A stretch of DNA of 64,000 nt from Hyaloperonospora brassicae (taxonomy: Eukaryota > Oomycota > Peronosporomycetes > Peronosporales > Peronosporaceae). Both the position numbers and the translations under genes were made by a program. Every line of letters starts with the position of its first letter. Within the stretch, counting starts at the first letter, position 1. The notes beneath the pieces were generated by a model, which was given only the letters and a program-made list of their open reading frames with translations, searched no databases and was not told the origin of the DNA. Positions 42,101 to 53,608 of the stretch are shown here, piece by piece. The stretch covers positions 186,001 through 250,000 of the forward strand of contig CANTFL010001193.1 in NCBI GenBank assembly GCA_947650285.1, read 5' to 3'.

Positions 42101-45100
42101 AGGTGATCAAATGGCAAATGCTGCAATATCGAGGGTATCGAGAGCAAGCGATAGCATTGGCGGCATTATTTGGTGTGAAAATGACGCCATCCAATGCCAG
42201 CGTGGTCAATCACGATTGTAACAGTCATTCACGACGCTAGAGAAAACAACTGGATGTACTATAATGGATTTTCTTTTTCGAACATAGGAAGCCCACGCGA
42301 CTAGTACAACCATACATTACTTTCTATCGCCACTATCACTTTACTCGTGCAAGCTGCTGCGCACCAATGTGAGGTGAGTCTCTAAAAAACACTGATCGAC
42401 AAAGACAAGTCTCTTTGGGACCATTGGTACCACCTCCTTTTTGACGAACGTACCAAAATAATTCGCATATCAAGTGGTCTCTCACGGTCTTATCGATTCG
42501 GTTAATGTCCATTCGTAAAAATATGATTGTAGCTTCGGATGTAGAATAAATCTTGCGGTACAGCTGAGCTATGGCTTCGATCAACTATCCGAAACTGTTA
42601 TGCATCCTTGGGTCCGACGCGACGTCAAATAAGCTCCATTGCTGAATCGTACACCACTACATTCGCTCAGTGTACACGCATCTGAATAGTGAATACACCG
42701 AATATTGAAGGCAACATATGCCTTGGTCAACCTGATCGAATACATATCTAGTGCCCAACGATGATCAAATATGGACGCTCCGTTAGCTCCGACAAAGACT
42801 GGTGTAGGTCAAGTTACTTGTTGTAACGATGTCAGATGGGTCTCACGATTTATAGCTGAAGAGACTTTTTCTCAACACATCCTCGTTCGTCTTTCTACAA
42901 TTCCAAAAAATCGTGAAGTAGCGAAGAACAGATCGCTGGTCTGGACTCTCCATGTGACGTTATGTACGACTTGGAGACGATAAGTAGCACCTGGCTTCAA
43001 CATGCGTGTGGAGGTAAGATCAGCACCGCACCCAGTGAATGTTCGCTGACTCAGCTGCATACTTTTCGATGTCATTTTTATTTTTGGAAGACAGCGTCGA
43101 CGTAACACCGCATGACAGGAGAAAAGATAACTACATAATCACGTTTAGTGAAGATCGCTCACGTATTGTCTTCCTCGTAATTTTGTCTTGGCCATCATCA
43201 TGACCAAATTGTTGCTTCGATGAAGGCGTAGCTCTTCGCCATGGACGCCCTTTAACGACTCTCAAGCGCGACTGAGAATCCTGGAATAGAAGCAGCTTGT
43301 CTATCAAGACGTCACGCTATCCCTGCCCGTCCTATCTAGCTTACGAGCACGACTCAATGGGTGCCGTTCGTAACATTCATGATTCGTCGTGTTTAAGCTT
43401 GATGTGCTTCTTTTTGTAGCTCACACCCCCAGCGACTGTGCCTACAATCAGCGCTCACGGGCAAGGTGTGCACGTCTCAAATTGTATAAACCAGGGTCAT
43501 TATCACGTTGTAATTGACTCTTTCAGCAGCTTTTGACTGACCGAAGGACGATGAAAGCAACTAGTTTTCGTACACCGATGCGGATGGCGAGAGCTTCACG
43601 ATGAAAGATTCTAGCCGGTCAATCGAAAGGTAGAGAAGGACGAGCAGCTTACAGCAACAAGCTCAAATACAAGAAGATATACTGATCCATAACAGCACGA
43701 GGTACCCCATTATTTTGCAGAGAAAAGCGCATCCTAATGCTTCGTCAGGTACGATACCACGTCAATTTGTGGTAAGCCAAGCACCGACCATACTAAGGTG
43801 AACGCTCGTTCACGCGACACTCTGTCCGCTCTTCATCCGGTCCGACATGTATCGATAGATCGATTGTATATCGGTCGCTGTGATGTCTGCTACAAGTAGA
43901 AGTACATCGAATCCAAACATGACGAAGCATGCATGTTACAAACCCATCCATGTAGCCGGTCTCGTACGCTAGATAAGACGATCAACGCAACGGCCAATAA
44001 TCGGATATACGAACGGCGGGATAGACATTGTGTCATTCAAAGGCAGGACAATCGAGAGTACTGCGGCGCACATGCTAGTCGTGTGGCTACTCTCGTCGAG
44101 AGTCGTGTTGCTGGCCATGACACGAATTGTTTGGCTTCGGTATTCAGGTATCCCTTGATAGCTGTATCGGCAAGCTAAGGCCAACGACGATCTAGAATTC
44201 GTATGCGAATTTCGGTTGTTAGGCGATGAGGACTCGGAGACATGACCTGCACGTCCAGCTGCGATGGGATCACATCGGGGAAAGTATTGTCCAGCGTGAC
44301 ATTCGCAGTCCACTTCACGATAATATCTCATGATGTTTGTCGATACCGAACAAGCGCGTAGTCACGAAAGGAACACGGTGATGATGATGCGTGTTGTGCC
44401 CATTAGACGTACTATACGTTTTGGAACCGAGTGGGAGGAGGCTTCTTTTTGTACAGAACAGCGAGTGCAGGAGTCGGCAAAGCGGGGTACAGTGACCCGA
44501 GAGGTAGCAGTCGAGATGGCAGTAGAGCCTCAACCTCAATAACAGCTGATCATGATGACGACACATTCGCGCCTCTCCGCTGAGCCATGAACAATCTCTT
44601 TGCACACTTTTTCATTACGTGGGGGAAATTTGAATCGAGTTGGGTTTAGCACCGGCAACGTTCATCCTCTCGGCCGTTTCAATTTATGTTGTCGACTCCT
44701 GCTTTTATTCGCACAGTCCATAACTGAACTCTACAACCCACTGCACGCAAGCATTGTAAGCGCCAATGAGCAGACACAAAGCGTAGGCTTGGGTATGACT
44801 GCCTGCGTCAGGCCTTGACGTGAAACAGTAGCGGTCATGTTGAACTCCACTGGTACCTCGCCATCGCAGGCAAAGACTCTGCTCCCTGCCACTCGTTCCC
44901 TACCCTCCAACTTTATAAGCAGGGCACGGCAGCGTATCGTAAAATGCTGCAGATGGATGGCAAGTAATAACACGTACACTCCGGCTACAAAGTGCGGATG
45001 CGGCAAGACGAACCGATCTCATCGAGGCGCGTGATCCCGTCTCGAAAAAAAGACTGTTGCTGCCGACAACGACATCGCACTAGCCATCTACGTGGAGCTA

Positions 45101-45763
45101 AGGCGCGGACGACACTTGCTGAAATCGAAGGTTACGAGCAAAAAGACGTGTCGACACAAGGTGCAGTCGCAGCCACTGCTCAGTGAGTAGCTATCGAGAG
45201 TAAAGACGTTGTGGGAGCGCCGGTAAGTCGGATCGACTCCAGCTGCCTCTTTCCTTCCTACAATGACAGCGCTTCGCTTCCTTAACGATCCAATTGGCCC
45301 TCGAGTCACGACGGCCTGACGTTGACCGAACCGATCGATCCCACCCACCCCCAACACGCTGAACAACAGCCAATACACAGTGAGAGTGTGTCACGAGAAC
45401 ACGTCTCAGTCCATACAAACGCAAGGCCTCAGACCCATTACACACACTTTCACACTCTTCCACTCACATACGTATGTAATGGACGTGCGCGATTGGAAAA
45501 TCCACTAAAAAGTCACTTTCGTCGTCACGCCATCGCCCAATCGCTCGACTAGCGGCGAAAGTCACTCACTCTCGAAACATTTGGCCGTCCGACTTTACCA
45601 CTCGCTCTCTCTCACTCACTCTCACTCTCTCACTCTCTCACTCTCTCACTCTCTCACTCTCACTCTCTCACTCTCACTCTCACTCTCTCACTCTCACTCT
45701 CTCGTTTGTGTGATTGATTCCCAACAGTTCCACTCGGAGCTCTTCACGAAGGCGCATCTCCTC
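39116..45763. other. Gene-poor stretch right of the retroelement
   Basis: About 6.6 kb, AT-richer than the gene islands, with only short frames (at most 147 codons). No domain, tRNA or repeat family is recognised. Immediately before the SAPS-like gene there is a long CT-rich tract (45595-45710). Confidence 0.5.
45595..45710 (+). repeat. CT-rich microsatellite (CACTCT/CTCTCT)
   Basis: About 115 bp of CACTCTCTC-type repeats upstream of the SAPS-like ATG. It is followed by ATTGATTCCCAACAG, which looks like a 3' splice site, so the tract is probably a 5' UTR intron or promoter. It is open in frame only because of its composition. Confidence 0.8.
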
Positions 45764-48700
45764 ATGCCGTCACCTTTGCGCCCGACCCGAAGGACGTCGC
45801 CGTCGCCACCACAAGTCACAAACCAATGCACGTGCGCCGTCGAGAGGGCGTCAGACGCCGACTGCAGCGACGCGGGACGCAGTGGCAGAAGCAGTGACGC
45901 GACCAGTGCACAGAGCTCCACGCGGTCGTCTCACTTCCCTGTCACCGCAGCAGTCGCACTGGAAAACGAGCGCCAATCGCTGTCGCAGCTGCAGCGCTGT
46001 CGCGACTCGTGGCCGCCGTCTCGAGCGCTGCACAATGCGGAGGCGCTCCGACAGACACTTGTGCTGGACAATGTCTTTTGCAGCTGCTACGACGTCGATA
46101 CGGTGCTGAGCGCTGTGCAGCGGCGAGACGACTGCGGCCGCTTTTCGCCCGTGCAGAAGCTGCTGCTGGAACCCCAATCGATCCAACAGGTGTTTACCTA
46201 CGCCACGTCCCGTTGCAACGTGCTGTCCAGAGCGGAGGAAAAGGAACAACTCACCCAACCGCAAACACAAGACGAACGAGGGCAAAAGACCGGTACAGTC
46301 GACAGCTACCGCCGGGCGTTCGTTGCTACGAAGATCGTGCTTGGGTTTTACCGGAAAGCTGTGGCGTGGTACGGTGAGCCGAAAGGTGAATGGCCGGACA
46401 ACGGGGTAGATACAGAGGTGGAAGCAGATGCAGAGCACGAGTCGGCATTGCGGCCCGCAAGTGTGGAGGCAATCGAACGCGCGCTGTCGTTGACGCGACC
46501 GCGACCAGGTCCTGTAGCCACGTCGATTGACTTTCGAAATAGTACGTCGACGCGGAAAATGGCGAGGGTCCAGCGTTTACGAGCGAGCATGAGGTTTGAA
46601 AGTTCGGGCAGCAGCGTCTCGGATTTTAGTGTGAATGGCGACGAGGATGAAGACTTGTTGGACGACCCAAGTGCACGTGGGTACGTGCTGCGCCTTGAAG
46701 ATTTGACTGTGATGGCGTGGAAAAGAATTTTTGGCGGTTTGTTCCAGTTTCTTCAGCCAAGAGAGAACAATGATGGCGAGGAAGGTGTAGGGCACTACTG
46801 CAGAGTAGATGATGGCGCGGAAGTTGACGGGATCTTGGTGGCCAATCTGTGCAAGATCGTCAAGCATTTCGTCATTTTTCCCGCAGTGCACAGACTAATT
46901 TGTGACGAGGATGAAGCAGACGAGAAAGAGTGGTTGCTGGCGTGTTTAGCAGCGCATGTGTACAACCCGAATATTGCCTCACTGTTGCATGGATTGATCC
47001 ACCTCTCAGTCCGTCGAGGTTTTGACTGTTTTCCGATCATAAGCTGCCTGGTCGAGCAGATTGTGGAGCAAGTACCCATTCGAATGAGCAGATCGTTATC
47101 CTCTGTGTCGTCAACGTCAACGGTCTCGTCTACACCGTCAGCATCTCCTCGCTTGTCATTACGTGGGTCGCCAGCTACATCGTCACCGTCATTTTTTCCA
47201 TCCAAGACCACACCACTGTCTTCAGCGTTGTTTACTACGAACACAGCGTCTACAGCTCATGTAAGAATAAGTGGAAGTGTAGAAATTTTGTCGAAAATCT
47301 TGAAAGACGAGTTTCCGAATACGTTTCGGTACTACACTCAAACGAAAGTCCAGCTCGCGTCATTTGAAAGCGTCGAGCCGTTTGAACGAGAACTGTTTCC
47401 CACAAGGACCACTCCCAGCGATCCTGCCGTGCACCTGATATTGAAGTACGCTGTTCTGGCTTCTCTGACGGAAAACTCCACCGTTCTTGCTCGAATGGCG
47501 GAACTAGGAATGGCCGAACTACGCTTCTTGGATGCCCATTGCATGAATGGAGCAAGCATACCAAGGGTTCTTGTGATCGACGTCCTACGCCATGCTATTG
47601 AGTTTTCGATGTTATCCGAGCAGCAAGAGCTTTTCGTACCTTCGATTCATCTTGTTCTGGATACCGTTTGTGCGCTGATCAATTACCATCAGCATTTATC
47701 TACGATCTCAGAATACGCTGCACGTGACTGTTTCAGTGACAGTGACTCGGACGATGGAGACGCAGCAGATGAGGCCAATTTCGCTTCTTTTGCCCATCTT
47801 ATCGAACAAGATTGCCCGGGTAAGCTATCAAAATGCGACACTTGGCCGGCCCGGAGTGCGCTGTATACAGGATTGATGCCACCAGCGATCAGCTCTTCGT
47901 CAACTCCTGGAAAACATGATATGAACCTTCGCCCGTTGGCGTCGACGCTGCTGGTCATGCATGTCGTCGATTTACTGGATGTCGTCGTTTTGATGTCGAA
48001 TGATCGCATCGACAGCCGATTAGCTCGACTGGATCTCGCAGCGTCACTGATGGATGTTTTCGAGAAGTTTCCTACCGCCAGCATTTTACATTGTAGGCTC
48101 GTGAACTTATACTTGGATCTTCTGAATCGGTCGTCTACGAATGAGCGTTTGAACAATCCGCTACTGCGGAGTGTGTTTCGCTCACCTGGTTCGATCTTGG
48201 AGTACATCTTGCACAAGTTGGACGCAAACACTTCGTCTCACGTGTACGACGCCCATCTAGCGATCATTGGAGTAAAGATCGCAAAGATTTGCAGCTCGCC
48301 CATGCTGCAGCAGGAATTTATTTGCCAGTTCTGCAACAACGTGAAGGGCTGGAATGATTTCGCTTCGTCACTTATCGCTACGCATTATCAGCAGATGGAC
48401 GCGTTGGATGATTCACTGCTTGTTTCACAAATGGTCAATTCTGGCGCCCGCAATGGGGCCTTGAGAGATAACGCAGATACAGGTTTTTTGCTTGCTCGTC
48501 CGTCTTCCTCTGCCAGTGAGTACCTGTCCAGAGAGCTAGAGCCGTTCCGACGTCTTCCAATGGAAAAAGAAGGCTTCGGCGCGGCTCACAACGTGGCTCG
48601 CGGCAATGAGACGGTGCATCCCAGTGATATGTTCCAGAGCCGGTCACAGAGCAAATTCCCAAAATCAATAGTTGACATTTTGCAGTCAGATGAGTCGACA

Positions 48701-49618
48701 TCTTTTGATGTTGAAGAAGACGATGTTTGTATCAGCGGGTATGCTTATCAAAAGTGCTCGAAATGGGCCAAGGTGCACCTGAAGTTTGACAAGTCCACAT
48801 GTCAACTGATGGTGCGAGACGTCTCAGCTGCATCGTCCACGTTGCCGAGCAGACGGGCGTCGGGAGCAACTCCACCGTCGACAACGTCATTATTTCAGCA
48901 ATTTCTGATGGCACAGAAACAGGCATGGAAGTCACGGCCCAAGACGTTAGTGGTGTGCAACGCACGCCAATGGATTGCTTTCCGTCGAAACATTAAGAAA
49001 CGGGACCATAGTGCATTCGGCTTCCAGGTCGATGTGTTCGACAGTCACCGCGAAGAAGATGAAACTCTGACGTTTGTGACACGGTCTGATGCTTCGAGGA
49101 TGCGGTGGTTCGAGGTTATGCAAGCCGCGGTCATCACGACACGGACGTTGCGCAACAGCTTTTGTGATACTGACGAGGCTGCCAATATGATGCTGGTTGA
49201 GCGCGTAGCAAAGAGTTGTGGTGGGTCGTATTCGGTCGTGCCGGATGTCAATCAATTGAGGCCGGTGATTTCGACCAGTTTTTCCCTCAAATCCGAGGTG
49301 CCTGAAGAGATGCCGTTTTGGGGAGTATACCATGGAGACCTGGGTATCATCAAATACGCGTCATTGTTTAGTCAGTGCCTGGACGTTGTCTCAGTCGACG
49401 GGAAGAGTATCCAAGCAATTGGTTACTCAGTGATCGTAGAGTTTGACGCCACATTTTGTAAATCCGAAAACATCGCTTCTTTGGATGACTCGGAGCCACC
49501 TCTGGTCAATTGTGCTTGTACCGACACGTACTTGATCAGCGGCAATCAGATCATTGGTCTGACACGCACGATTGCTGACTCAGAGAAGCTGTTGCAGCTC
49601 TTCTGCGACGACGATTAA
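45764..49618 (+). CDS. SAPS-like (PP6 regulatory subunit type) protein with a C-terminal PH domain
   Basis: 1284 residues from ATG 45764. The open frame extends upstream through the CT repeat without an ATG, and an upstream coding exon is possible. Residues about 80-900 are helical repeats. The opening resembles SAPS proteins: VLDNVFCSCYDVDTVLSAVQRR then VQKLLLEPQSIQQV, and WKRIFGGLFQFLQPREN ... ILVANLCKIVKHFVIF recalls the conserved second block. Later blocks (NPLLRSVFRSPGSILEYIL, QFCNNVKGWNDFASSLI) also fit. SAPS proteins are regulatory subunits of Sit4/PP6 phosphatase. Residues about 985-1130 read as a PH domain (ISGYAYQKCSKWAKVHLKFD ... AFGFQVDVF ... RMRWFEVMQAAV), suggesting membrane phosphoinositide binding. 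The last 140 residues are unassigned. The SAPS call is by pattern; the PH call is firmer. Confidence 0.62.
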   Translation: MPSPLRPTRRTSPSPPQVTNQCTCAVERASDADCSDAGRSGRSSDATSAQSSTRSSHFPVTAAVALENERQSLSQLQRCRDSWPPSRALHNAEALRQTLVLDNVFCSCYDVDTVLSAVQRRDDCGRFSPVQKLLLEPQSIQQVFTYATSRCNVLSRAEEKEQLTQPQTQDERGQKTGTVDSYRRAFVATKIVLGFYRKAVAWYGEPKGEWPDNGVDTEVEADAEHESALRPASVEAIERALSLTRPRPGPVATSIDFRNSTSTRKMARVQRLRASMRFESSGSSVSDFSVNGDEDEDLLDDPSARGYVLRLEDLTVMAWKRIFGGLFQFLQPRENNDGEEGVGHYCRVDDGAEVDGILVANLCKIVKHFVIFPAVHRLICDEDEADEKEWLLACLAAHVYNPNIASLLHGLIHLSVRRGFDCFPIISCLVEQIVEQVPIRMSRSLSSVSSTSTVSSTPSASPRLSLRGSPATSSPSFFPSKTTPLSSALFTTNTASTAHVRISGSVEILSKILKDEFPNTFRYYTQTKVQLASFESVEPFERELFPTRTTPSDPAVHLILKYAVLASLTENSTVLARMAELGMAELRFLDAHCMNGASIPRVLVIDVLRHAIEFSMLSEQQELFVPSIHLVLDTVCALINYHQHLSTISEYAARDCFSDSDSDDGDAADEANFASFAHLIEQDCPGKLSKCDTWPARSALYTGLMPPAISSSSTPGKHDMNLRPLASTLLVMHVVDLLDVVVLMSNDRIDSRLARLDLAASLMDVFEKFPTASILHCRLVNLYLDLLNRSSTNERLNNPLLRSVFRSPGSILEYILHKLDANTSSHVYDAHLAIIGVKIAKICSSPMLQQEFICQFCNNVKGWNDFASSLIATHYQQMDALDDSLLVSQMVNSGARNGALRDNADTGFLLARPSSSASEYLSRELEPFRRLPMEKEGFGAAHNVARGNETVHPSDMFQSRSQSKFPKSIVDILQSDESTSFDVEEDDVCISGYAYQKCSKWAKVHLKFDKSTCQLMVRDVSAASSTLPSRRASGATPPSTTSLFQQFLMAQKQAWKSRPKTLVVCNARQWIAFRRNIKKRDHSAFGFQVDVFDSHREEDETLTFVTRSDASRMRWFEVMQAAVITTRTLRNSFCDTDEAANMMLVERVAKSCGGSYSVVPDVNQLRPVISTSFSLKSEVPEEMPFWGVYHGDLGIIKYASLFSQCLDVVSVDGKSIQAIGYSVIVEFDATFCKSENIASLDDSEPPLVNCACTDTYLISGNQIIGLTRTIADSEKLLQLFCDDD

Positions 49619-52563
49619 GAGAGACGATGCAATCGGGCTCTTTGGTGTACATGCGATGTCGAGTCGTTATCTATCAAGAGTCACGCGACATTACCATAAC
49701 GGTCGAGCCGACCATTTGTCATCATGGTCGGGCTGACCACCACGCGACTGTTTCGAGCCCGTCGTCAACCCTTTCGACTCGTTTAGCTGACAACACCATC
49801 TAAGGTCACCCACAGCGCGGCCGTGCGAGATCGCCGCTGTCAATCGAGTTGACCTTCATGGCGATAAAAAAAGAAAATGGCTGCATTCGGCCGACTTCTG
49901 CTTTTCACGAGCTCAGCAGATACGCTGCAATCTTCTGACGGCAGCCGCCCGGTGGTCGAGCGACATCACTTGCGCTGCACTTCATCTGTTCGTGGTCAGC
50001 TAAGTTAATGAGTTCATGCTGCTCTTCGAACCAGCGCATGCCAGCTGTAGTCCGATTGATTGTCCAGCGCACAAGATTGCTGATGTCCATATTTCGATAG
50101 CACCAGTGCAGGAGCGACTGTGGGATTCGTGTCTTTTGCGTGGCATACTTTGACGGGGCGCCAATCATCGGTGGAGACTTAGTGCGCATACAGCACTAAG
50201 TGGTTTTGCACTTTCAGCGTCATGAGATTGCGCAGCTGATGTGGGAGTGTATCAGGGTATTTATTTGGGGCGAGTAAATATACAAAGTGAGTCCGCTTCG
50301 ATTTTCACCCCGACCGCGACAATACGGGAGGACTGCGTGGTGGCATTTGGCAAAGCCATCGCACTCATTGAGCAATAATGCCGGCACGTTCAATGTGTCG
50401 TTTCTTGCGAATACTTGTGTCCGCGCCGATAGTCGCGTCAATGCCATGACCTTCTTAGCTTTGTCCTCCAGCAGAGTTTTGTTTTGACAGCACTGCCGTG
50501 TCAAAACATTGAGACTGCGCGATAAGTATCGAGGAGCTTGGCGCGTCAATGGCCACGGGCTTGTTCATCTTGCTTGAACAAAGCTGACGATCGTTATGCC
50601 AATAAAGAAGCATGTCGTCCAGATGCCAGACTTCATGGAGTGATCACATCGCAATGAGTATTGCTGATTCCATATCAGTCTCATCTTCCCAATTACTTGC
50701 CGTATGTGTGAAGAAGTCAACATTGGGTTGACTTGTGTATCGTGAACGAGTGTATTTGACAAAGCTGGATAGACGCTGTTGGCAACGAAGCCCACATTGG
50801 CACGCAAGCGACCGCGGCATCATCTCGATGCTCGTCAAAGACGTATGATAACGTCGCGCTGCCTACCGCACTTGCTGATTGCTGCTGCATGAAGCTTGCG
50901 CAACATGATAATGGCTGTCTTATTGTTCGTGGTAGCCTCAACACGAGCTTGTGCTCGTCTATTCTGCAGCTTCTTCGTCGTCTCAGTTCGAAGAAAGTAT
51001 CATAAATTGGATCCACACCATAGAGATAGCGAGCGTCGAATGACTGGACTTGACGGACGTAACACAAACCGGACAAACAGCATATGCGCTGAAACTGCAG
51101 CCTGCGGCCACGCCAACCGTAGGCAAACAGCTCACGCGATTACGACACAGACATAAGAGAAGTGAGTGTGCTCTACACACCGCTGCAGCTGCTGAGTAAA
51201 AGACTTGTGGAGAGTCGTGGAATGCCATCGCTGCAGACCGCGACCACAATTCTCCCATCAGACTTCGTCATTGATCACGAGCAGTCCTTTGTCGGCCACT
51301 AGAATGGCTCTTGTTCGGTAAGTGAGACGCAAGTAGCTTGTACTGACAAATTGCATTTGGCCGCGCGGCGGACAAGCTAGTGACCTGCCTGAGGGTTTTG
51401 ATGAAGCAACGTAACACTCGTTTGGATCACGCATCATTCTCCATCAGCTCGTTTGAATGCAGCGCTGGTGCATTATGTACGTGTTTCCTTACCGCGATAT
51501 TGTTCTCATCGTCGCCACAACAGCCCGCCGACTGCACGAAGTGTTTTATCCGAATGTTGGAATCCGCAGCAGCTTTCATGTCGAGCATTTCATTCTCACA
51601 TCCGGCCTTCAACGTATTGCTCTTTCAAGCAGATGCAACCGTCGGGGGAACAAATGAGCACGAGATTCAGTGACGCTTCAGGCGATTGGAGCACACACAG
51701 CTGTGAAAGCGCTGCCACGAAGACACGAGCGAGCATTTTATGACAGCGAACGACAGTGGTTCTGGGAGGATCGGGAGGTCTGCGGCCGTACGCGGATGAA
51801 CAATAGTAACGTCATGCGGTGCCGTCCAAAGATGCAGAAAGAGAGCTGTGCACCCATTCTCTCAGCACCATGTTCCAGCGAAAATTACCACGAGTGAAAC
51901 TGAGGCCAAGCTGCGTGCCGAACGGACTTCGTGCTTTTGCACAACTGGAAGTCTTGCCGGGTTGTGGCGACTCTCGTCAACAGGTTCGAGCAATATAGTT
52001 CAGCTTGTGGACTCAACTAACCAGGCGTGTACGTTTTCTGTGGCATGCCATCATGCAATGCCTTGATGCTCCCGCCAGCTAAAATCATGAACAGTCGCAT
52101 CGTGCTTTCATCGATCAAGCTATTGTCTTCGAGTAAAAAGACTTGAGCTTGATTTGCCACTCCGCTATAAAAATGGTGTTGTCGCTTCGACAACCCATGC
52201 CTGAAACAAAACAGTAAAGATGTAGCTTGAAGGTACGCAATTCACTGTCGTCGGTTCAGCAAATTCATGTACCACCCATTCCTTTCACAGCAAGCCCATG
52301 TATATCTTTTCCTGTGCCAGAATACATGCTCTAGCGGACCGTCAGTACAAACAGTTCCAAGGCCAACCTACACCCGACTTTATGGTACAATCACTACAAC
52401 AAATCTAATGCGAACGGGTCGCGATCACCGCGTGACACAACGACGAATGAAAGCGCTGCGAAGAAGTCACGACAAAGTCCACCTACACCATCGAACACAG
52501 CAAGCACATAGAGTAATCAGCATCCACACACAATCAGCATTCGTGTGCGCAACAAAGCGTGTG
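49619..52563. other. Intergenic, no supportable gene
   Basis: Short frames on both strands (at most 119 codons). Some minus frames at 49.9-51.3 kb might be decayed coding sequence, but I recognise no family. No RNA gene is seen. Confidence 0.45.
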
Positions 52564-53608
52564 TCACCATCTCGTGAACCATGGGTATACGCCCACTATC
52601 CAGCCCTTCTTGATGGAAAAAGCGTTTTGCCTCCACAGCGCGATCGACTGTCGTTTCCCTGTACGCCAAACTATCAGAGAACGAAAAATAAAGGTAATGA
52701 GCATTTGATCAGCAACACGCTTCGAACACAAACCAATTGCGCACTCGAGTGCAGGAGCAAAACCCGTGTTCACGCAGCCACGGCCAAAAATGTAGCGGTA
52801 CGCTTGCAGCAATAGCTTGATCTCGCTTCGTAACACTCCGGCACGACGCAAGCCGACAAGATTCAGTCCGACTAACTTTGCTCGATTGCCCATGACTAAG
52901 CCATACGGCAGCACGTCCCCGTCCACTGCACTCTGTCCGCCTACCATGGCCAGCGGACCTACAGTCACGTGCTGCTTGAGCCCCACTTGTCCACCAATAA
53001 CCGCTCCGTCTCCAATCGTCACATGTCCAGCAACGCACACGTCGTTCGAGACGACAACTCGTCTCTTTAGCTGCGCATCGTGCGCAATGTGCGCGCCACA
53101 GAGCAGCCAGCAATCATCGCCGATCGTCGTCGGACACGACGAGTACGACGTGCGGCCATGAACGGTCACACGCTCGCGGACTACACAATTGCGACCAATC
53201 GTGAGCGTCCACTCGTCTGCAGCTGCTGCAACATCCAAGTCATGTTTCTTGTCCTGCGGGGCGCCTCCTAGACTTGCAAATGGGTACACTATAGTGCCAC
53301 AACCAACGCGCGTTTTGCCGTCGATCACAACGTGGCTCTGTAGATGGACTCCTTGTTGCAGCATCACGTCTATTGTCAAGCAAATAAAAAAACAAAAGGT
53401 TTGCAACAAAGTGAGTTCAATGTCCCCTCCGACGGATGATCGATTTATAAAAAGCGCTTTGTTTGCAACCGGGGCCAACCACGCAGTACGGGCCAATCAC
53501 CACGTCGGGTCCGACGTCTGCGTGCGGATGGACCAGTGCTGTCGCGTGGACGTTCGGGACTCTCTCTACGGGACAGCCAATCGCCACGAGCCGCAGAGGA
53601 TCGTCCAT
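52564..53608 (-). CDS. lpxA: UDP-N-acetylglucosamine acyltransferase LpxA (bacterial-type lipid A pathway)
   Basis: Exons 53608-53470 and 53369-52564, joined across a 100-bp phase-1 intron (GTTGCA...ATAG), give 314 residues. The splice restores GPDVMLQQGVHLQSHVVIDGKTRVG, as expected for LpxA. The left-handed beta-helix hexapeptides run through VGPDVVIGPYCVVGP to GHVTIGDGAVIGG. AHIAHD at 140-144 contains the catalytic His (His143, matching E. coli His125). FASLGGAPQDKKH and YGLVMGNRAKLVGLNLVGLRRAG are also family hallmarks. LpxA moves an acyl chain from acyl-ACP to UDP-GlcNAc, the first step of lipid A synthesis. The ATG at 53608 is the first after an in-frame stop and shows no obvious transit peptide. 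An upstream exon could add one. The C-terminal 50 residues are divergent. Plants also keep lpx genes, acting in mitochondria. Confidence 0.9.

Noticed and set aside
45581..45763. SHSLTLSL-repeat protein start upstream of the SAPS-like gene
   Set aside because: Translation of a CT microsatellite beginning at TTG. More likely UTR or intron.
49905..51258. Chain of minus-strand frames suggesting a decayed gene or transposon
   Set aside because: No motif of any known family could be recognised and the frames do not join by convincing splice sites.
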